DNA from: JBJGXI01 sp045635475
GTDB lineage: Bacteria > Bacillota > Bacilli > Bacillales > Amphibacillaceae
DNA length: 58,292 nt
Reading direction: 5' to 3'
Assembly: GCF_045635475.1 (NCBI RefSeq)
Contig: NZ_JBJGXI010000034.1
Span: 1 to 58,292 of the forward strand
Position 1 is the stretch's first letter; every line of letters begins with the position of its first letter. Of the stretch, positions 23,946-32,119 are shown piece after piece. The notes under the pieces were generated by a model. The model searched no databases. It was not told where the DNA came from and saw only the letters and a list, made by a program, of their open reading frames with translations. The translations under genes were made by a program, and so were the position numbers.

Positions 23946-26536
23946 GATTTGCCTCCTCCACTGTCTGTTGCTTTTTTATGCAGACGATACAATTCATTTA
24001 ATGCATCTAATGGTGTCATTTCCAGTACGTTTATGTTTTGAAGCTCTTTCAGTAATTTGTTTTGCTTGTTATTGTTCTTTTCATATCGAACAGATTCTTC
24101 TGCAAATAACGTTAATTGTGCATCTTCGTCCTTTTTTACCGATGATACTTGTTTTGGTTGTTCATTATTTTCAAACTGTTTAAGGATTTCTGAGGCGCGG
24201 TCAATAAGTTTGTCCGGAAGTTGTGCTAACTTGGCAACATGAATCCCGTAACTTTCGTCAGCAGCCCCGTCCTGAATTTGGTGTAAAAACACGACATTTC
24301 CTTCGTATTCTTCCGCCCTAACATGAATGTTCTTTAGTTTTTGTAGAGCTTCTTCCAAGCTAGTTAATTCATGATAGTGGGTAGAAAATAATGTTTTCGC
24401 ATGAATATGATCATGCACGTATTCAATAATTGCTTGTGCTAATGCCATGCCATCATATGTGCTTGTCCCACGGCCGATTTCATCAAGCAAAATCAGACTA
24501 TTTTCTGTAGCATTTGTAAGAGCATGCTGTGCTTCTAGCATTTCCACCATAAAGGTACTTTGACCCGAAACAAGATCATCGGCTGCGCCAATTCTAGTAA
24601 ATATTTGGTCAAATATTGGGATGTCTGCTGCTTCACTCGGAACAAAACAGCCGATTTGGGCCATGATTGCTGTGAGTGCCAATTGACGCATATACGTACT
24701 TTTCCCTGACATATTTGGTCCTGTAATTAGCAGCATATCCGTATTGGATTGCATGCTTACATTATTCGGAACGAACGATTCATTTTTCATTACTTTCTCA
24801 ATAACCGGGTGACGGCCTTGTTTAATATTGATATCCCTGTTTATATTAAAACGAGGACGAACATAACGATTTATTTCACTAGCAGTAGCGAATCCTTGTA
24901 GCACATCAATCTTGCTTATCGTTTCTGCTAGCTTTTGTAAAGCTGGAATGTATGCTTTAACTTGCTCTCTTATCTCGATGAATAATTGATACTCAAGATC
25001 AACACTTTTTTCTTCTGCTTCTAATATTAACGACTCTTTTTCCTTTAATTCTGGTGTAATAAACCGTTCTGCATTTGACAGTGTTTGCTTTCGTTCATAC
25101 CGGTTGTCAGGTAGTAAGTGCAGGTTTGCTTTCGTAACCTCAATATAGTAACCAAACACTCGATTATAACCAATTTTCAATGATTTAATATTAGTATTTA
25201 TTTTTTCTTGTTTTTCTAATTCAGCAATCCATTGTTTACCGTTTTTTGAAGCATAACGATAATCATCTAGTTGTGCATGATAGCCATCTTTAATAATTCC
25301 ACCTTCTTTAATAGTCGGCGGTGGATCCTCAATTAAGCTATCCTGTAGCATTTGGTGGAGATCATCTAAACCATCAATTGCATCACTTAGGCTTGTTATT
25401 TTTTGGTGCGAAAAGCTAGATAAGACATTTTTAATCTCAGGAACTCTATTTAATGACTGTTTGAGTTGATGTAAGTCACGAGCATGCACATTGCCAAAAG
25501 CAACTCTCCCTGCAAGTCGTTCCAGGTCATAAATAGATTTCAAAGCTTCCCGTAATTTTTCTCGTTCAAAAAATTGCTCCAAGAAACCTTCAACAATATC
25601 AAATCGATCATCAATTAAACTCTGATTCAATAATGGCCGTTCCAACCATTTTTTTAACATTCTAGCCCCCATTGCTGTAATCGTGTGGTCAAGTACCCAC
25701 AATAAGCTGCCATGTTTACCTTTTCTTAAGATCGTTTCGGTTAATTCAAGATTTCGTTTCGAATACATATCTAAATTCATAAACTGATTTAATGCAATAA
25801 TTTGTGCTGGCTTTAAATGATCTAAAGAACGTTTTTGTGTACGTTGAATGTAATTTAACATTCTTCCAAACGCCTGTTTCAGCTCCGGCGTTTCAAGGTT
25901 ATCTGCCAGTTTCACATAAGCATTTTCAATGATTGTTTCATCTTGATAAGATAAAGTTACTTGTAATCGCGCTTGCAATTCTGTTTGGTAATTTTCGGAA
26001 AGGTTAGAACTGATGACGATTTCCTTGACTGGCCGCTGGAATAATTCACTTATGACCGCATTCCATCCATTTTTAATAATAGCTATACTATTTTCACCTA
26101 CAGATAAATCTGTATATGTAATGATAAAACTGTCGGAGTCATTTGAAATACTCGCCAGGTAGTTGTTTTCTCTTTCCTGGAGCATCTCACCTTCCATGAT
26201 CGTCCCCGGCGTAATTAACTGGACAACTTCCCGTTTAACGACACCCTTAGCTACTTTAGGGTCTTCAACCTGCTCACATATTGCCACTTTAAAGCCCTTT
26301 TCTACAAGTGTCTTAATGTAGTTTGGCGCAGAATGATACGGTACACCGCACATTGGAATACGCTCGCTTCCGCCACCTTCTCTACTCGTAAGTGTAATCT
26401 CTAATTCTCTTGATGCAGAAAGCGCATCATCAAAAAACATCTCGTAAAAATCTCCAAGTCGAAAAAATAGAAAACAATCTTTATATTGTGCCTTTATTTT
26501 TAAATATTGCTGCATCATTGGTGTGTGATTTGCCAT
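23942..26536 (-). CDS. mutS: DNA mismatch recognition protein MutS
   Basis: Recognises mismatches and small loops. The 864 residues include the mismatch-wedge motif GDFYEMFFDDA near 28 (Phe-x-Glu), connector and lever domains, the ATPase with P-loop GPNMSGKSTYMR near 607 and LLDEIGRGTSTYDGMA, and a C-terminal tail with a beta-clamp-like QLTLF peptide near 815. The ATG has GGGGGAG upstream. First gene of the mutS-mutL operon. Confidence 0.97.
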   Translation of the reverse strand: MANHTPMMQQYLKIKAQYKDCFLFFRLGDFYEMFFDDALSASRELEITLTSREGGGSERIPMCGVPYHSAPNYIKTLVEKGFKVAICEQVEDPKVAKGVVKREVVQLITPGTIMEGEMLQERENNYLASISNDSDSFIITYTDLSVGENSIAIIKNGWNAVISELFQRPVKEIVISSNLSENYQTELQARLQVTLSYQDETIIENAYVKLADNLETPELKQAFGRMLNYIQRTQKRSLDHLKPAQIIALNQFMNLDMYSKRNLELTETILRKGKHGSLLWVLDHTITAMGARMLKKWLERPLLNQSLIDDRFDIVEGFLEQFFEREKLREALKSIYDLERLAGRVAFGNVHARDLHQLKQSLNRVPEIKNVLSSFSHQKITSLSDAIDGLDDLHQMLQDSLIEDPPPTIKEGGIIKDGYHAQLDDYRYASKNGKQWIAELEKQEKINTNIKSLKIGYNRVFGYYIEVTKANLHLLPDNRYERKQTLSNAERFITPELKEKESLILEAEEKSVDLEYQLFIEIREQVKAYIPALQKLAETISKIDVLQGFATASEINRYVRPRFNINRDINIKQGRHPVIEKVMKNESFVPNNVSMQSNTDMLLITGPNMSGKSTYMRQLALTAIMAQIGCFVPSEAADIPIFDQIFTRIGAADDLVSGQSTFMVEMLEAQHALTNATENSLILLDEIGRGTSTYDGMALAQAIIEYVHDHIHAKTLFSTHYHELTSLEEALQKLKNIHVRAEEYEGNVVFLHQIQDGAADESYGIHVAKLAQLPDKLIDRASEILKQFENNEQPKQVSSVKKDEDAQLTLFAEESVRYEKNNNKQNKLLKELQNINVLEMTPLDALNELYRLHKKATDSGGGKS

Positions 26537-26733
26537 GTTTGCTCCCCCAAAACGTACAAGTTTTCTAGGTTTATTATAGCATACTAAGCTTCTATAATTG
26601 TTCTCTTCTGTTTCAATTGTAGGTACGTATATTTACCAATTCGCATTATTTTATATGATTATTTTTCATTTGCATATAGATTGGAATGAAATATACGTAA
26701 AAAATTTAAGGTTGATATTGCGCAATATATGCT

Positions 26734-26953
26734 AAACTCCGTCGTAACGTAGTGCTCGTGATTTCCGCTCCAGGCACCCGACGTAAGGAGCAATCCAGTT
26801 AACAGCGGAGGAAATGCCCTTCGACTCCTGCGGGACTAGCGGCGTAAGTGAGACCCCGCAGCGCGAAGGCGCGAGGAGGCTCACTAGCCCCCCGCGGAAA
26901 GCGAAGGGCATTTCCGGAGCGGGTCAAACACTCGCCAAACTACGACGGAGTTT
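26734..26953. repeat. Complete palindromic repeat with perfect 13-bp terminal inverted repeats
   Basis: Ends are AAACTCCGTCGTA (26734-26746) and its exact inverse TACGACGGAGTTT (26941-26953). The 220-bp body is a long hairpin: GAAATGCCCTTCG on one arm and CGAAGGGCATTTCC on the other, enclosing GACTCCTGCGGG, GAGACCCCGCAG, GAGGAGGCTCAC and CCCCGCGGAAAGC. It occupies the mutS-cotE gap (26537-27054); the remaining bases hold the mutS promoter region and the cotE terminator. No open frame of note. Confidence 0.85.
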
Positions 26954-27012
26954 ACTTCATATATGAAGTTTAAAACAACAAACTTTATGTAAAAGAATCA
27001 TGTAGAAAAACA

Positions 27013-27040
27013 AAAAACGAGAGATTTCTCTCCCGTTTTA
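27013..27040 (-). terminator. cotE terminator
   Basis: ACGGGAGAG and CTCTCGT arms followed by TTTTTTG on the minus strand, 15 bases past the stop codon. Confidence 0.85.
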
Positions 27041-27054
27041 AAAATAGATGGCTA

Positions 27055-27618
27055 TTATTCTTCTTCAAATTCTGCTAGAAAATCTGGATCTACATCTTCG
27101 AATTCGTCATCATTTAATTCGAAATCCCAATCATCGTCATCTACTACAGTACCGTTTGGATCAACTTTTACAGTAACCTTCGTTTCACCAATTACTTCTA
27201 CTAGGAATTCACGCTCGACTTCAACCATGATTTTTGAGTCATGACTTGCGATTTTGCATTCTAAACAATTTGGTTGTTGAATAACTTTTGCAAATACCTC
27301 AAGTTCATCACCTAGTGTGTGGTCATCTTTAACGGACAGTTTAATATGATCACAATAGATTACTCGTTCCGTAACGACTTCTGTTTTTGTATTATCGTTA
27401 TAGGAGTACCACACGTTCACATCATAGCTTCCATTTACTTCAACAACATCATCAGCTTTGATTTTAGCATTGTATAAGTGGTTTATAACCCAGCAGCCTA
27501 GAATACTAGTTGGTTTATGTGATGGTGTAATTGTATTTGTATCCTGCGTGAACTTTCGCCCTTTACCAATGACAGCTTTTGTAATAATTTCTCGATATTC
27601 TTGATCAAGAAAAGACAT
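27055..27618 (-). CDS. cotE: Outer spore coat morphogenetic protein CotE
   Basis: Directs assembly of the outer coat of the spore from the mother cell. The 187 residues open SFLDQEYREIITKAVIGKGR and contain HKPTSILGCWVINHLYNA and LECKIASHDSKIMVEVEREF, the conserved core; the C-terminus is strongly acidic (DDDDWDFELNDDEFEDVDPD). ATG with GAGGAGG upstream. It is followed by its own terminator. A CATAAAAT sequence about 30 bases upstream of the start resembles a sigma-E -10 element, with no good -35 partner. The 471-base gap upstream (27619-28089) holds a repeat and the ricA terminator. Confidence 0.96.
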   Translation of the reverse strand: MSFLDQEYREIITKAVIGKGRKFTQDTNTITPSHKPTSILGCWVINHLYNAKIKADDVVEVNGSYDVNVWYSYNDNTKTEVVTERVIYCDHIKLSVKDDHTLGDELEVFAKVIQQPNCLECKIASHDSKIMVEVEREFLVEVIGETKVTVKVDPNGTVVDDDDWDFELNDDEFEDVDPDFLAEFEEE

Positions 27619-27895
27619 AAGAACTAAAACCTCCTCTTTTTTTCATAGTCATTTTATGCAGGCCATTCACCTAAAGTGCATAATGCCCCAATTAAATTTG
27701 CGTGAGGCACGACCCGGTTAGGTTCTAATTCATCCTATGCAGTAGCCTAACAAAGTGTACGACATTTGCAGAAAATATCTTTTAATAATCACTTGGCTAG
27801 CCTGTACTTTCGGACACCACAATTTCTAGCGATTCCGAAAGCAATGATTTGACACACAAGCACATATATCGGCTTAAAATTAAAGTTTTGATGAT

Positions 27896-28020
27896 TTCGG
27901 GTCAGGAGAGAATTTATTAACAGGCCACAGTAGTAACAGCTATCCTTTAATAAAAGCGTTGATGGGGCACAATTTTAATAATGCCCGTTTTGACACAGAT
28001 AAAGGTCCTGGTGACCGACA
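27896..28020. repeat. Second repeat family, copy 2 (diverged)
   Basis: TTCGGGTCAGGAGAG at one end and TCCTGGTGACCGACA at the other are imperfect inverses, and TTTTGACACAGATAAAGGTC matches TTTTTGTCACAGATAAGATC in copy 1. Upstream bases 27660-27895 hold shorter related fragments such as TTTCGGACACCACAAT. Confidence 0.45.
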
Positions 28021-28042
28021 ACTACATAAGCGCAATCATACT

Positions 28043-28078
28043 AAAAAAAACCTACTAGGTAAGTACCTAGCAGGTCTT
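28043..28078 (-). terminator. ricA terminator
   Basis: ACCTGCTAGGTA and TACCTAGTAGGT arms with one mismatch, followed by eight T on the minus strand. Confidence 0.9.
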
Positions 28079-28089
28079 TATAAAATCTT

Positions 28090-28515
28090 TTAACAAGATG
28101 AAGTACTATTCTTCACTTTAGATCCTGTTTCTCCAGATAAGATATCGCCATCGGTAGAGCGGATTACTTCATTGGTAACTTCTCGAGCAATTGTTGTAGA
28201 AACAAGTTGCAAAATATCATTGATTGTTACTTGTGAATCTTTAAACTCTTGTACGATGGGAATACTATCAATTTCAGCTTGTAAACGGTCAATTTCTGTT
28301 TCTACTTTTTTTAACGCTTCCTGTTTACCGTAGGCTTGAAAATTTACTGCTTGCTTTTGTAAAGCTTTAATTCGTTTAATCAAATCTTGTACTTTTTTAT
28401 TTTCATTTAATTTTGCTTCTAATTGTTTAAAACGATCTATTTCATCGGTACTTGCCATCATTTTCGCTAAATTTTTCGCTTCATCTATTACTTGAGTACG
28501 TGTATATGTTGCCAA
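28090..28515 (-). CDS. ricA: RicA (YmcA), subunit of the RicAFT complex
   Basis: In B. subtilis RicA, RicF and RicT form an iron-sulfur complex that helps RNase Y mature mRNAs and affects the Spo0 phosphorelay, competence and biofilm formation. The 141-residue helical protein matches in NLAKMMASTDEIDRFKQLEA, IKALQKQAVNFQAYGKQEAL, VQEFKDSQVTINDILQL and the tail GETGSKVKNSTSSC. The terminal cysteine is of the type that ligates the cluster. The start is TTG with GAGGTG in the last codons of miaB, one base beyond the miaB stop, so translation is coupled. rny, its functional partner, is 4 kb away in this window. Confidence 0.94.
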   Translation of the reverse strand: MATYTRTQVIDEAKNLAKMMASTDEIDRFKQLEAKLNENKKVQDLIKRIKALQKQAVNFQAYGKQEALKKVETEIDRLQAEIDSIPIVQEFKDSQVTINDILQLVSTTIAREVTNEVIRSTDGDILSGETGSKVKNSTSSC

Positions 28516-28516
28516 T

Positions 28517-30076
28517 TTAATTCACCTCTACTGGTTCTTTTATCAATTCGCCGTCTAATGTCCATGTTTTTGTATTCGTTATTTTCACTTCAACAATTTT
28601 ACCTATTATTGACTTAGGACCTACAAAGTTTACGAGCTTACTTTTTTCTGTATATCCAGCAAGTACGTCAGGGTTATTTTTACTCTCGCCTTCAACGAGT
28701 ACTTTAACTGTTTGTCCTTGATAGTTTTTCATTGCTTCTGCTGATTGCTTGTTTACCAATGCATTCAATCGTTGTAATCTTTCTTTTTTTACTTCCATCG
28801 GGATGTTATCCTCCCATTTGGCAGCTGGTGTACCTTCTCTAGGTGAGTAAATGAATGTGTAGGCACTTTCAAAACCAACCTCTTCCATTAGCGTAAGTGT
28901 TTCTTCAAACTGCTCATCAGTTTCATTTGGAAATCCTACGATAATGTCAGTCGTTAATGTAGCGTTTGGAATTGCCTTTTTAATTTTAGCAACGAGGTTC
29001 AAATAATCTTCTCTTGTATACCTGCGCGCCATTACTCGCAATACTTCTGAGCTTCCAGATTGTACCGGTAAGTGAATATGATCAAGTAAATTACCACCCT
29101 GAGCAAGTACTTCAATTAATCGATCATCAAAATCTCTTGGGTGTGATGTCGTAAAACGGACTCTAGGAATATCAATTTTATGAATCTCGTTCATTAATTC
29201 GCCTAAACCATATTCAATGCCCAAATCTTTACCATAAGCATTCACATTTTGACCGAGTAATGTGATTTCTTTATAACCTTGTGCTGCTAGTTGACGTACT
29301 TCCTGGATAATATCCTCTGGTCTTCTACTGCGTTCTTTTCCTCGTGTATAAGGAACGATGCAATACGTACAGAATTTATCGCAGCCGTACATAATATTTA
29401 CCCAGCCCTTAATTTTCCCTTTACGAACCTTAGGAAGATTTTCAATGATATCTCCCTCTTTAGACCAAACTTCAACGACCATTTCCTTATTAAACATTGC
29501 TTCTTTTAACAGGTTCGGTAACCGGTGAATATTGTGTGTTCCAAAGATCATATCAATGAATGGGTGCTTCTTAAGTATACGGTTAACAACTGATTCTTCC
29601 TGAGACATACATCCACAAATTCCTACGATGACATCAGGATTTTCTAATTTCAACGGTTTTAAATGACCAATCTCTCCAAATACTTTGTTTTCCGCATTTT
29701 CACGAATTGCACATGTGTTTAGTAAAATAACATCCGCTTCCTTCGTGTCGTTTGTGGTCTCATAACCCATTTCTGATAAGAGTCCGGCCATTACTTCGGT
29801 ATCGTGCTCATTCATTTGACAACCATAAGTTCTTATTAAGAATTTCTTTCCCTTTCCGATTTGTTGCATTTCAGGAGGTATAGAATGGTCATAATGAACT
29901 TGCACCTCTTCTCTTCTCCGCTTTTTAGCCTTTTTTAAATTGGGTGGCTCGTATGTTGATTGAAAATACTTTCCAATTAATTCGTCGGAACCGAGGTTCT
30001 TTAGGCGGTCAAGATTATCTGCTGAATCTTCACTTTTTTTAATTTGATCCATTTCTTTCCGTTGTTGCTCATTCAT
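28517..30076 (-). CDS. miaB: tRNA methylthiotransferase MiaB
   Basis: Radical-SAM enzyme that turns i6A37 into ms2i6A37 in tRNA. The 519 residues contain a charged N-terminal extension of about 75, the UPF0004 domain with GKKFLIRTYGCQMNEHDTEV, three cluster cysteines there (Cys in YGCQMN, NTCAIRENAENK, ICGCMSQ), the radical-SAM CxxxCxxC in GCDKFCTYCIVPYTRGKERS, and a C-terminal TRAM domain with VEGESKNNPDVLAGYTEKSK. ATG start. It forms a transcript with ricA. tdh and kbl, which neighbour it in B. subtilis, are not present. Confidence 0.97.
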   Translation of the reverse strand: MNEQQRKEMDQIKKSEDSADNLDRLKNLGSDELIGKYFQSTYEPPNLKKAKKRRREEVQVHYDHSIPPEMQQIGKGKKFLIRTYGCQMNEHDTEVMAGLLSEMGYETTNDTKEADVILLNTCAIRENAENKVFGEIGHLKPLKLENPDVIVGICGCMSQEESVVNRILKKHPFIDMIFGTHNIHRLPNLLKEAMFNKEMVVEVWSKEGDIIENLPKVRKGKIKGWVNIMYGCDKFCTYCIVPYTRGKERSRRPEDIIQEVRQLAAQGYKEITLLGQNVNAYGKDLGIEYGLGELMNEIHKIDIPRVRFTTSHPRDFDDRLIEVLAQGGNLLDHIHLPVQSGSSEVLRVMARRYTREDYLNLVAKIKKAIPNATLTTDIIVGFPNETDEQFEETLTLMEEVGFESAYTFIYSPREGTPAAKWEDNIPMEVKKERLQRLNALVNKQSAEAMKNYQGQTVKVLVEGESKNNPDVLAGYTEKSKLVNFVGPKSIIGKIVEVKITNTKTWTLDGELIKEPVEVN

Positions 30077-30225
30077 AACGAGTCTCCTTCTATATGGATT
30101 GTTGTATCTTACTTTCTATATCTGTCGTTACATTTCCTGATTCTTAAACATTCATAAATTGTTGGAGAAATTATCCTCAACAAGTTAACATCTATTTAAA
30201 TATAAATCTTCTCTCCAATTTTAAT

Positions 30226-30254
30226 ATTATACCAAGAAGAGACTATAAAAACAA
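30226..30254 (-). promoter_or_regulatory. Candidate sigma-A promoter of miaB-ricA
   Basis: TTGTTT (30249-30254), a 17-base spacer and TATAAT (30226-30231) on the minus strand, about 150 bases before the miaB start. The 307-base gap 30077-30383 holds otherwise only the spoVS terminator and AT-rich leader. Confidence 0.6.
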
Positions 30255-30342
30255 AGGCTTCGTATGTAAATGTACAAATTTTTGTCGATATCGTGAAGTT
30301 GTTTCGCTACTAGAATGATAACAATTTCAATATGACTCTATT

Positions 30343-30373
30343 AAAAAAACCTGTTCGCCTTAAGCAAACAGGT
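30343..30373 (-). terminator. spoVS terminator
   Basis: ACCTGTTTGC and GCGAACAGGT arms with one mismatch, followed by seven T on the minus strand. Confidence 0.9.
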
Positions 30374-30383
30374 AAATAAATCA

Positions 30384-30644
30384 TTAACGCGGTTCTACGA
30401 TAAGTTTAATTGCAGTACGCTCTTCATTGTCTATCATAATATCTGTAAAAGCCGGAATACAAATTAGATCCACTCCACTTGGGGCAACAAATCCTCGTGC
30501 GATGGCTACTGCTTTGACGGCCTGGTTTAAAGCACCAGCACCAATCGCCTGCATTTCCGCTGAGCCACGTTCTCTTAGCACATTCGCAAGTGCTCCTGCT
30601 ACTGAATTCGGACTTGATTTAGCTGAGACTTTTAATACATCCAT
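30384..30644 (-). CDS. spoVS: Stage V sporulation protein S
   Basis: An 86-residue Alba-like protein that lets sporulation pass stage V and affects septation. The sequence is almost invariant in spore formers: VLKVSAKSSPNSVAGALANV, then ERGSAEMQAIGAGALNQAVK and GVDLICIPAFTDI. Strong AAGGAGGTACTAGG ribosome site. In B. subtilis transcription depends on sigma-H; a candidate sigma-H promoter lies upstream. It sits between ymdB and miaB in the usual order. Confidence 0.97.
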   Translation of the reverse strand: MDVLKVSAKSSPNSVAGALANVLRERGSAEMQAIGAGALNQAVKAVAIARGFVAPSGVDLICIPAFTDIMIDNEERTAIKLIVEPR

Positions 30645-30688
30645 TCCTAGTACCTCCTTAGTTTACTAAAGTAGTTCCACTTTTACTA

Positions 30689-30716
30689 TATTCTTGTATA
30701 TGATAGTTATTCCCTT
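30689..30716 (-). promoter_or_regulatory. Candidate sigma-H promoter of spoVS
   Basis: On the minus strand AAGGGAATA, a spacer of about 12-13 bases and AAGAATA resemble the sigma-H consensus RNAGGAWWW and RNNGAAT with one mismatch in the -35. Confidence 0.4.
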
Positions 30717-30751
30717 TTATTATGAATCAATTGTTCGAAAATTTCAAATAA

Positions 30752-31549
30752 TCAAGCGTGAAATGGGTGGTCATCATTAATTATAAGACGTTGAATACGT
30801 TTAGCGGTACCAGAATTGTTGTCAATATCAATTAATACAGCATTTAGTTGTGTCCTTCCTTGTTTATCAACCTCAAAACGTACTGGTAGACTACTCATGA
30901 ATTTTTTTAGGACAGCCTCTTTATCTGTGCCTAAAATACTATCATAAGGTCCTGTCATCCCTACATCTGTTATGTACGCCGTTCCTTTAGGAAGGATGCG
31001 TTCATCTGCAGTTTGCGTGTGTGTATGTGTTCCAACGACAGCAGTCACTCTACCATCTAAATACCAACCCATCGCTTGTTTTTCACTTGTTGCTTCTGCA
31101 TGAAAATCTACAAATATTAAGTTTGTACGTTTTTTTGCCTCATCTATTAAATGGTCTGCCACGCGAAAAGGATCATCTAAAGGTGGTAGAAATGTTCGTC
31201 CTTGCAAATTAATAATAGCAAGCTCTAGACCATTTGATTTAACAAATGTTAAGCCTTTACCCGGTGTACCTTCTGGGAAATTAGCTGGACGCACCATAAA
31301 TTTAGCTTCATCAATGAAATCAAAGATCTCCTTTTTATCCCACGTATGATTACCCATTGTAACTGCTTGAACACCTAGTTCTAAAAACTGTTTATAAATT
31401 TTTTCAGTAATCCCTTTACCTGAAGCAGCATTTTCTCCATTTACTATAGTGACATGCTGTTGAAATTTTTGTCTTAAATTAGGTAAAAATTGTTGAACCA
31501 TGTCTCTACCTGGTGAACCGACAATGTCGCCAATAAACAATATTCTCAT
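30752..31549 (-). CDS. ymdB: YmdB family metallophosphoesterase
   Basis: Calcineurin-like phosphoesterase of the TIGR00282 group; B. subtilis YmdB hydrolyses 2',3'-cyclic nucleotides and influences biofilm and motility switching. The 265 residues show the metal-binding motifs GDIVGSPGRDMV at the N-terminus, VNGENAASGKGI, MGNHTWDKKEI, DFHAEATSEKQAMGWYLDG and GTHTHTQTAD. All expected Asp, Asn and His ligands are visible. Downstream of rny as in B. subtilis. The ribosome site is weak. Confidence 0.94.
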   Translation of the reverse strand: MRILFIGDIVGSPGRDMVQQFLPNLRQKFQQHVTIVNGENAASGKGITEKIYKQFLELGVQAVTMGNHTWDKKEIFDFIDEAKFMVRPANFPEGTPGKGLTFVKSNGLELAIINLQGRTFLPPLDDPFRVADHLIDEAKKRTNLIFVDFHAEATSEKQAMGWYLDGRVTAVVGTHTHTQTADERILPKGTAYITDVGMTGPYDSILGTDKEAVLKKFMSSLPVRFEVDKQGRTQLNAVLIDIDNNSGTAKRIQRLIINDDHPFHA

Positions 31550-31749
31550 TTCTGTTAACCTACCTATTCATTTAAATTACGTTCAGTGTTGCATAATCAA
31601 TTCATAAAGTCAAAGAAACATCTACAAACCAAAAAGCGCAGCGGATCGGTTAGCAACGTTTGAAGTGAGTGATTCTTCGCAAGTCCGCTAATGCTCGGAG
31701 CTAGATACTGGTAGAAAATTTATATGCTTAGTTATCTATTTTCAAGTCT

Positions 31750-32082
31750 GTTTACTAAAAGATTGTTGTTTTGCTGAAAAAAGCTAATATACGTCGTTAC
31801 TTGGAGAGTGCTTGCACCGCTCCGGAAATCCACTTCGCGCACCTTAGGGGGGCTAGTGAGCCTCCTCGTCGCTTAGCTCCTGCGGGACAGCGCGAGCTGA
31901 AGATCCACTAGAGAAGCGCACTTTGGGACTGCGATTACTCGTCCCACCGAAAACATTTGCTTCTGAGTTAGCTGAAGCCGTGCCCGCGGAAAGCGACTGC
32001 CTGGAGCGGAAATCACGAGCACTACGTTACGACGGTTCCCACTTCAATTATGACATAAAAAGCAACAAACTCTACGAAAAGA
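31750..32082. repeat. Large palindromic repeat between ymdB and rny
   Basis: Left end carries AAAGATTGTTGTTTTGC and ACGTCGTTAC, right end the inverse TTACGACGGTT and GCAACAAACTCTACGAAAAG. Inside are GCTCCGGAAATCCAC, GGGGGGCTAGTGAGCCTCCT, CTCCTGCGGGACAGCGCGAG and CCCGCGGAAAGCGACTGCCT. The 567-base gap 31550-32116 also holds a shorter degenerate tract at 31625-31720 (AAAAAGCGCAGCGGATCGG). No gene seen in the gap. Confidence 0.75.
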
Positions 32083-32089
32083 GCAAAAT

Positions 32090-32119
32090 AAAAAAGCGAC
32101 CAGGAGGTCGCTTTTTTTA
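32090..32119 (-). terminator. rny terminator
   Basis: AAAAAAAGCGACC and GGTCGCTTTTTT arms around a short loop, overlapping the rny stop codon. Confidence 0.9.

Noticed and set aside
23770..24183. 137-codon plus-strand open frame
   Set aside because: It spans the mutL start and mutS end in antisense; composition is that of a shadow frame.
26734..26953. CRISPR array or toxin locus in the palindromic gaps
   Set aside because: There are no regularly spaced direct repeats with unique spacers and no cas genes; the structure is an inverted repeat.
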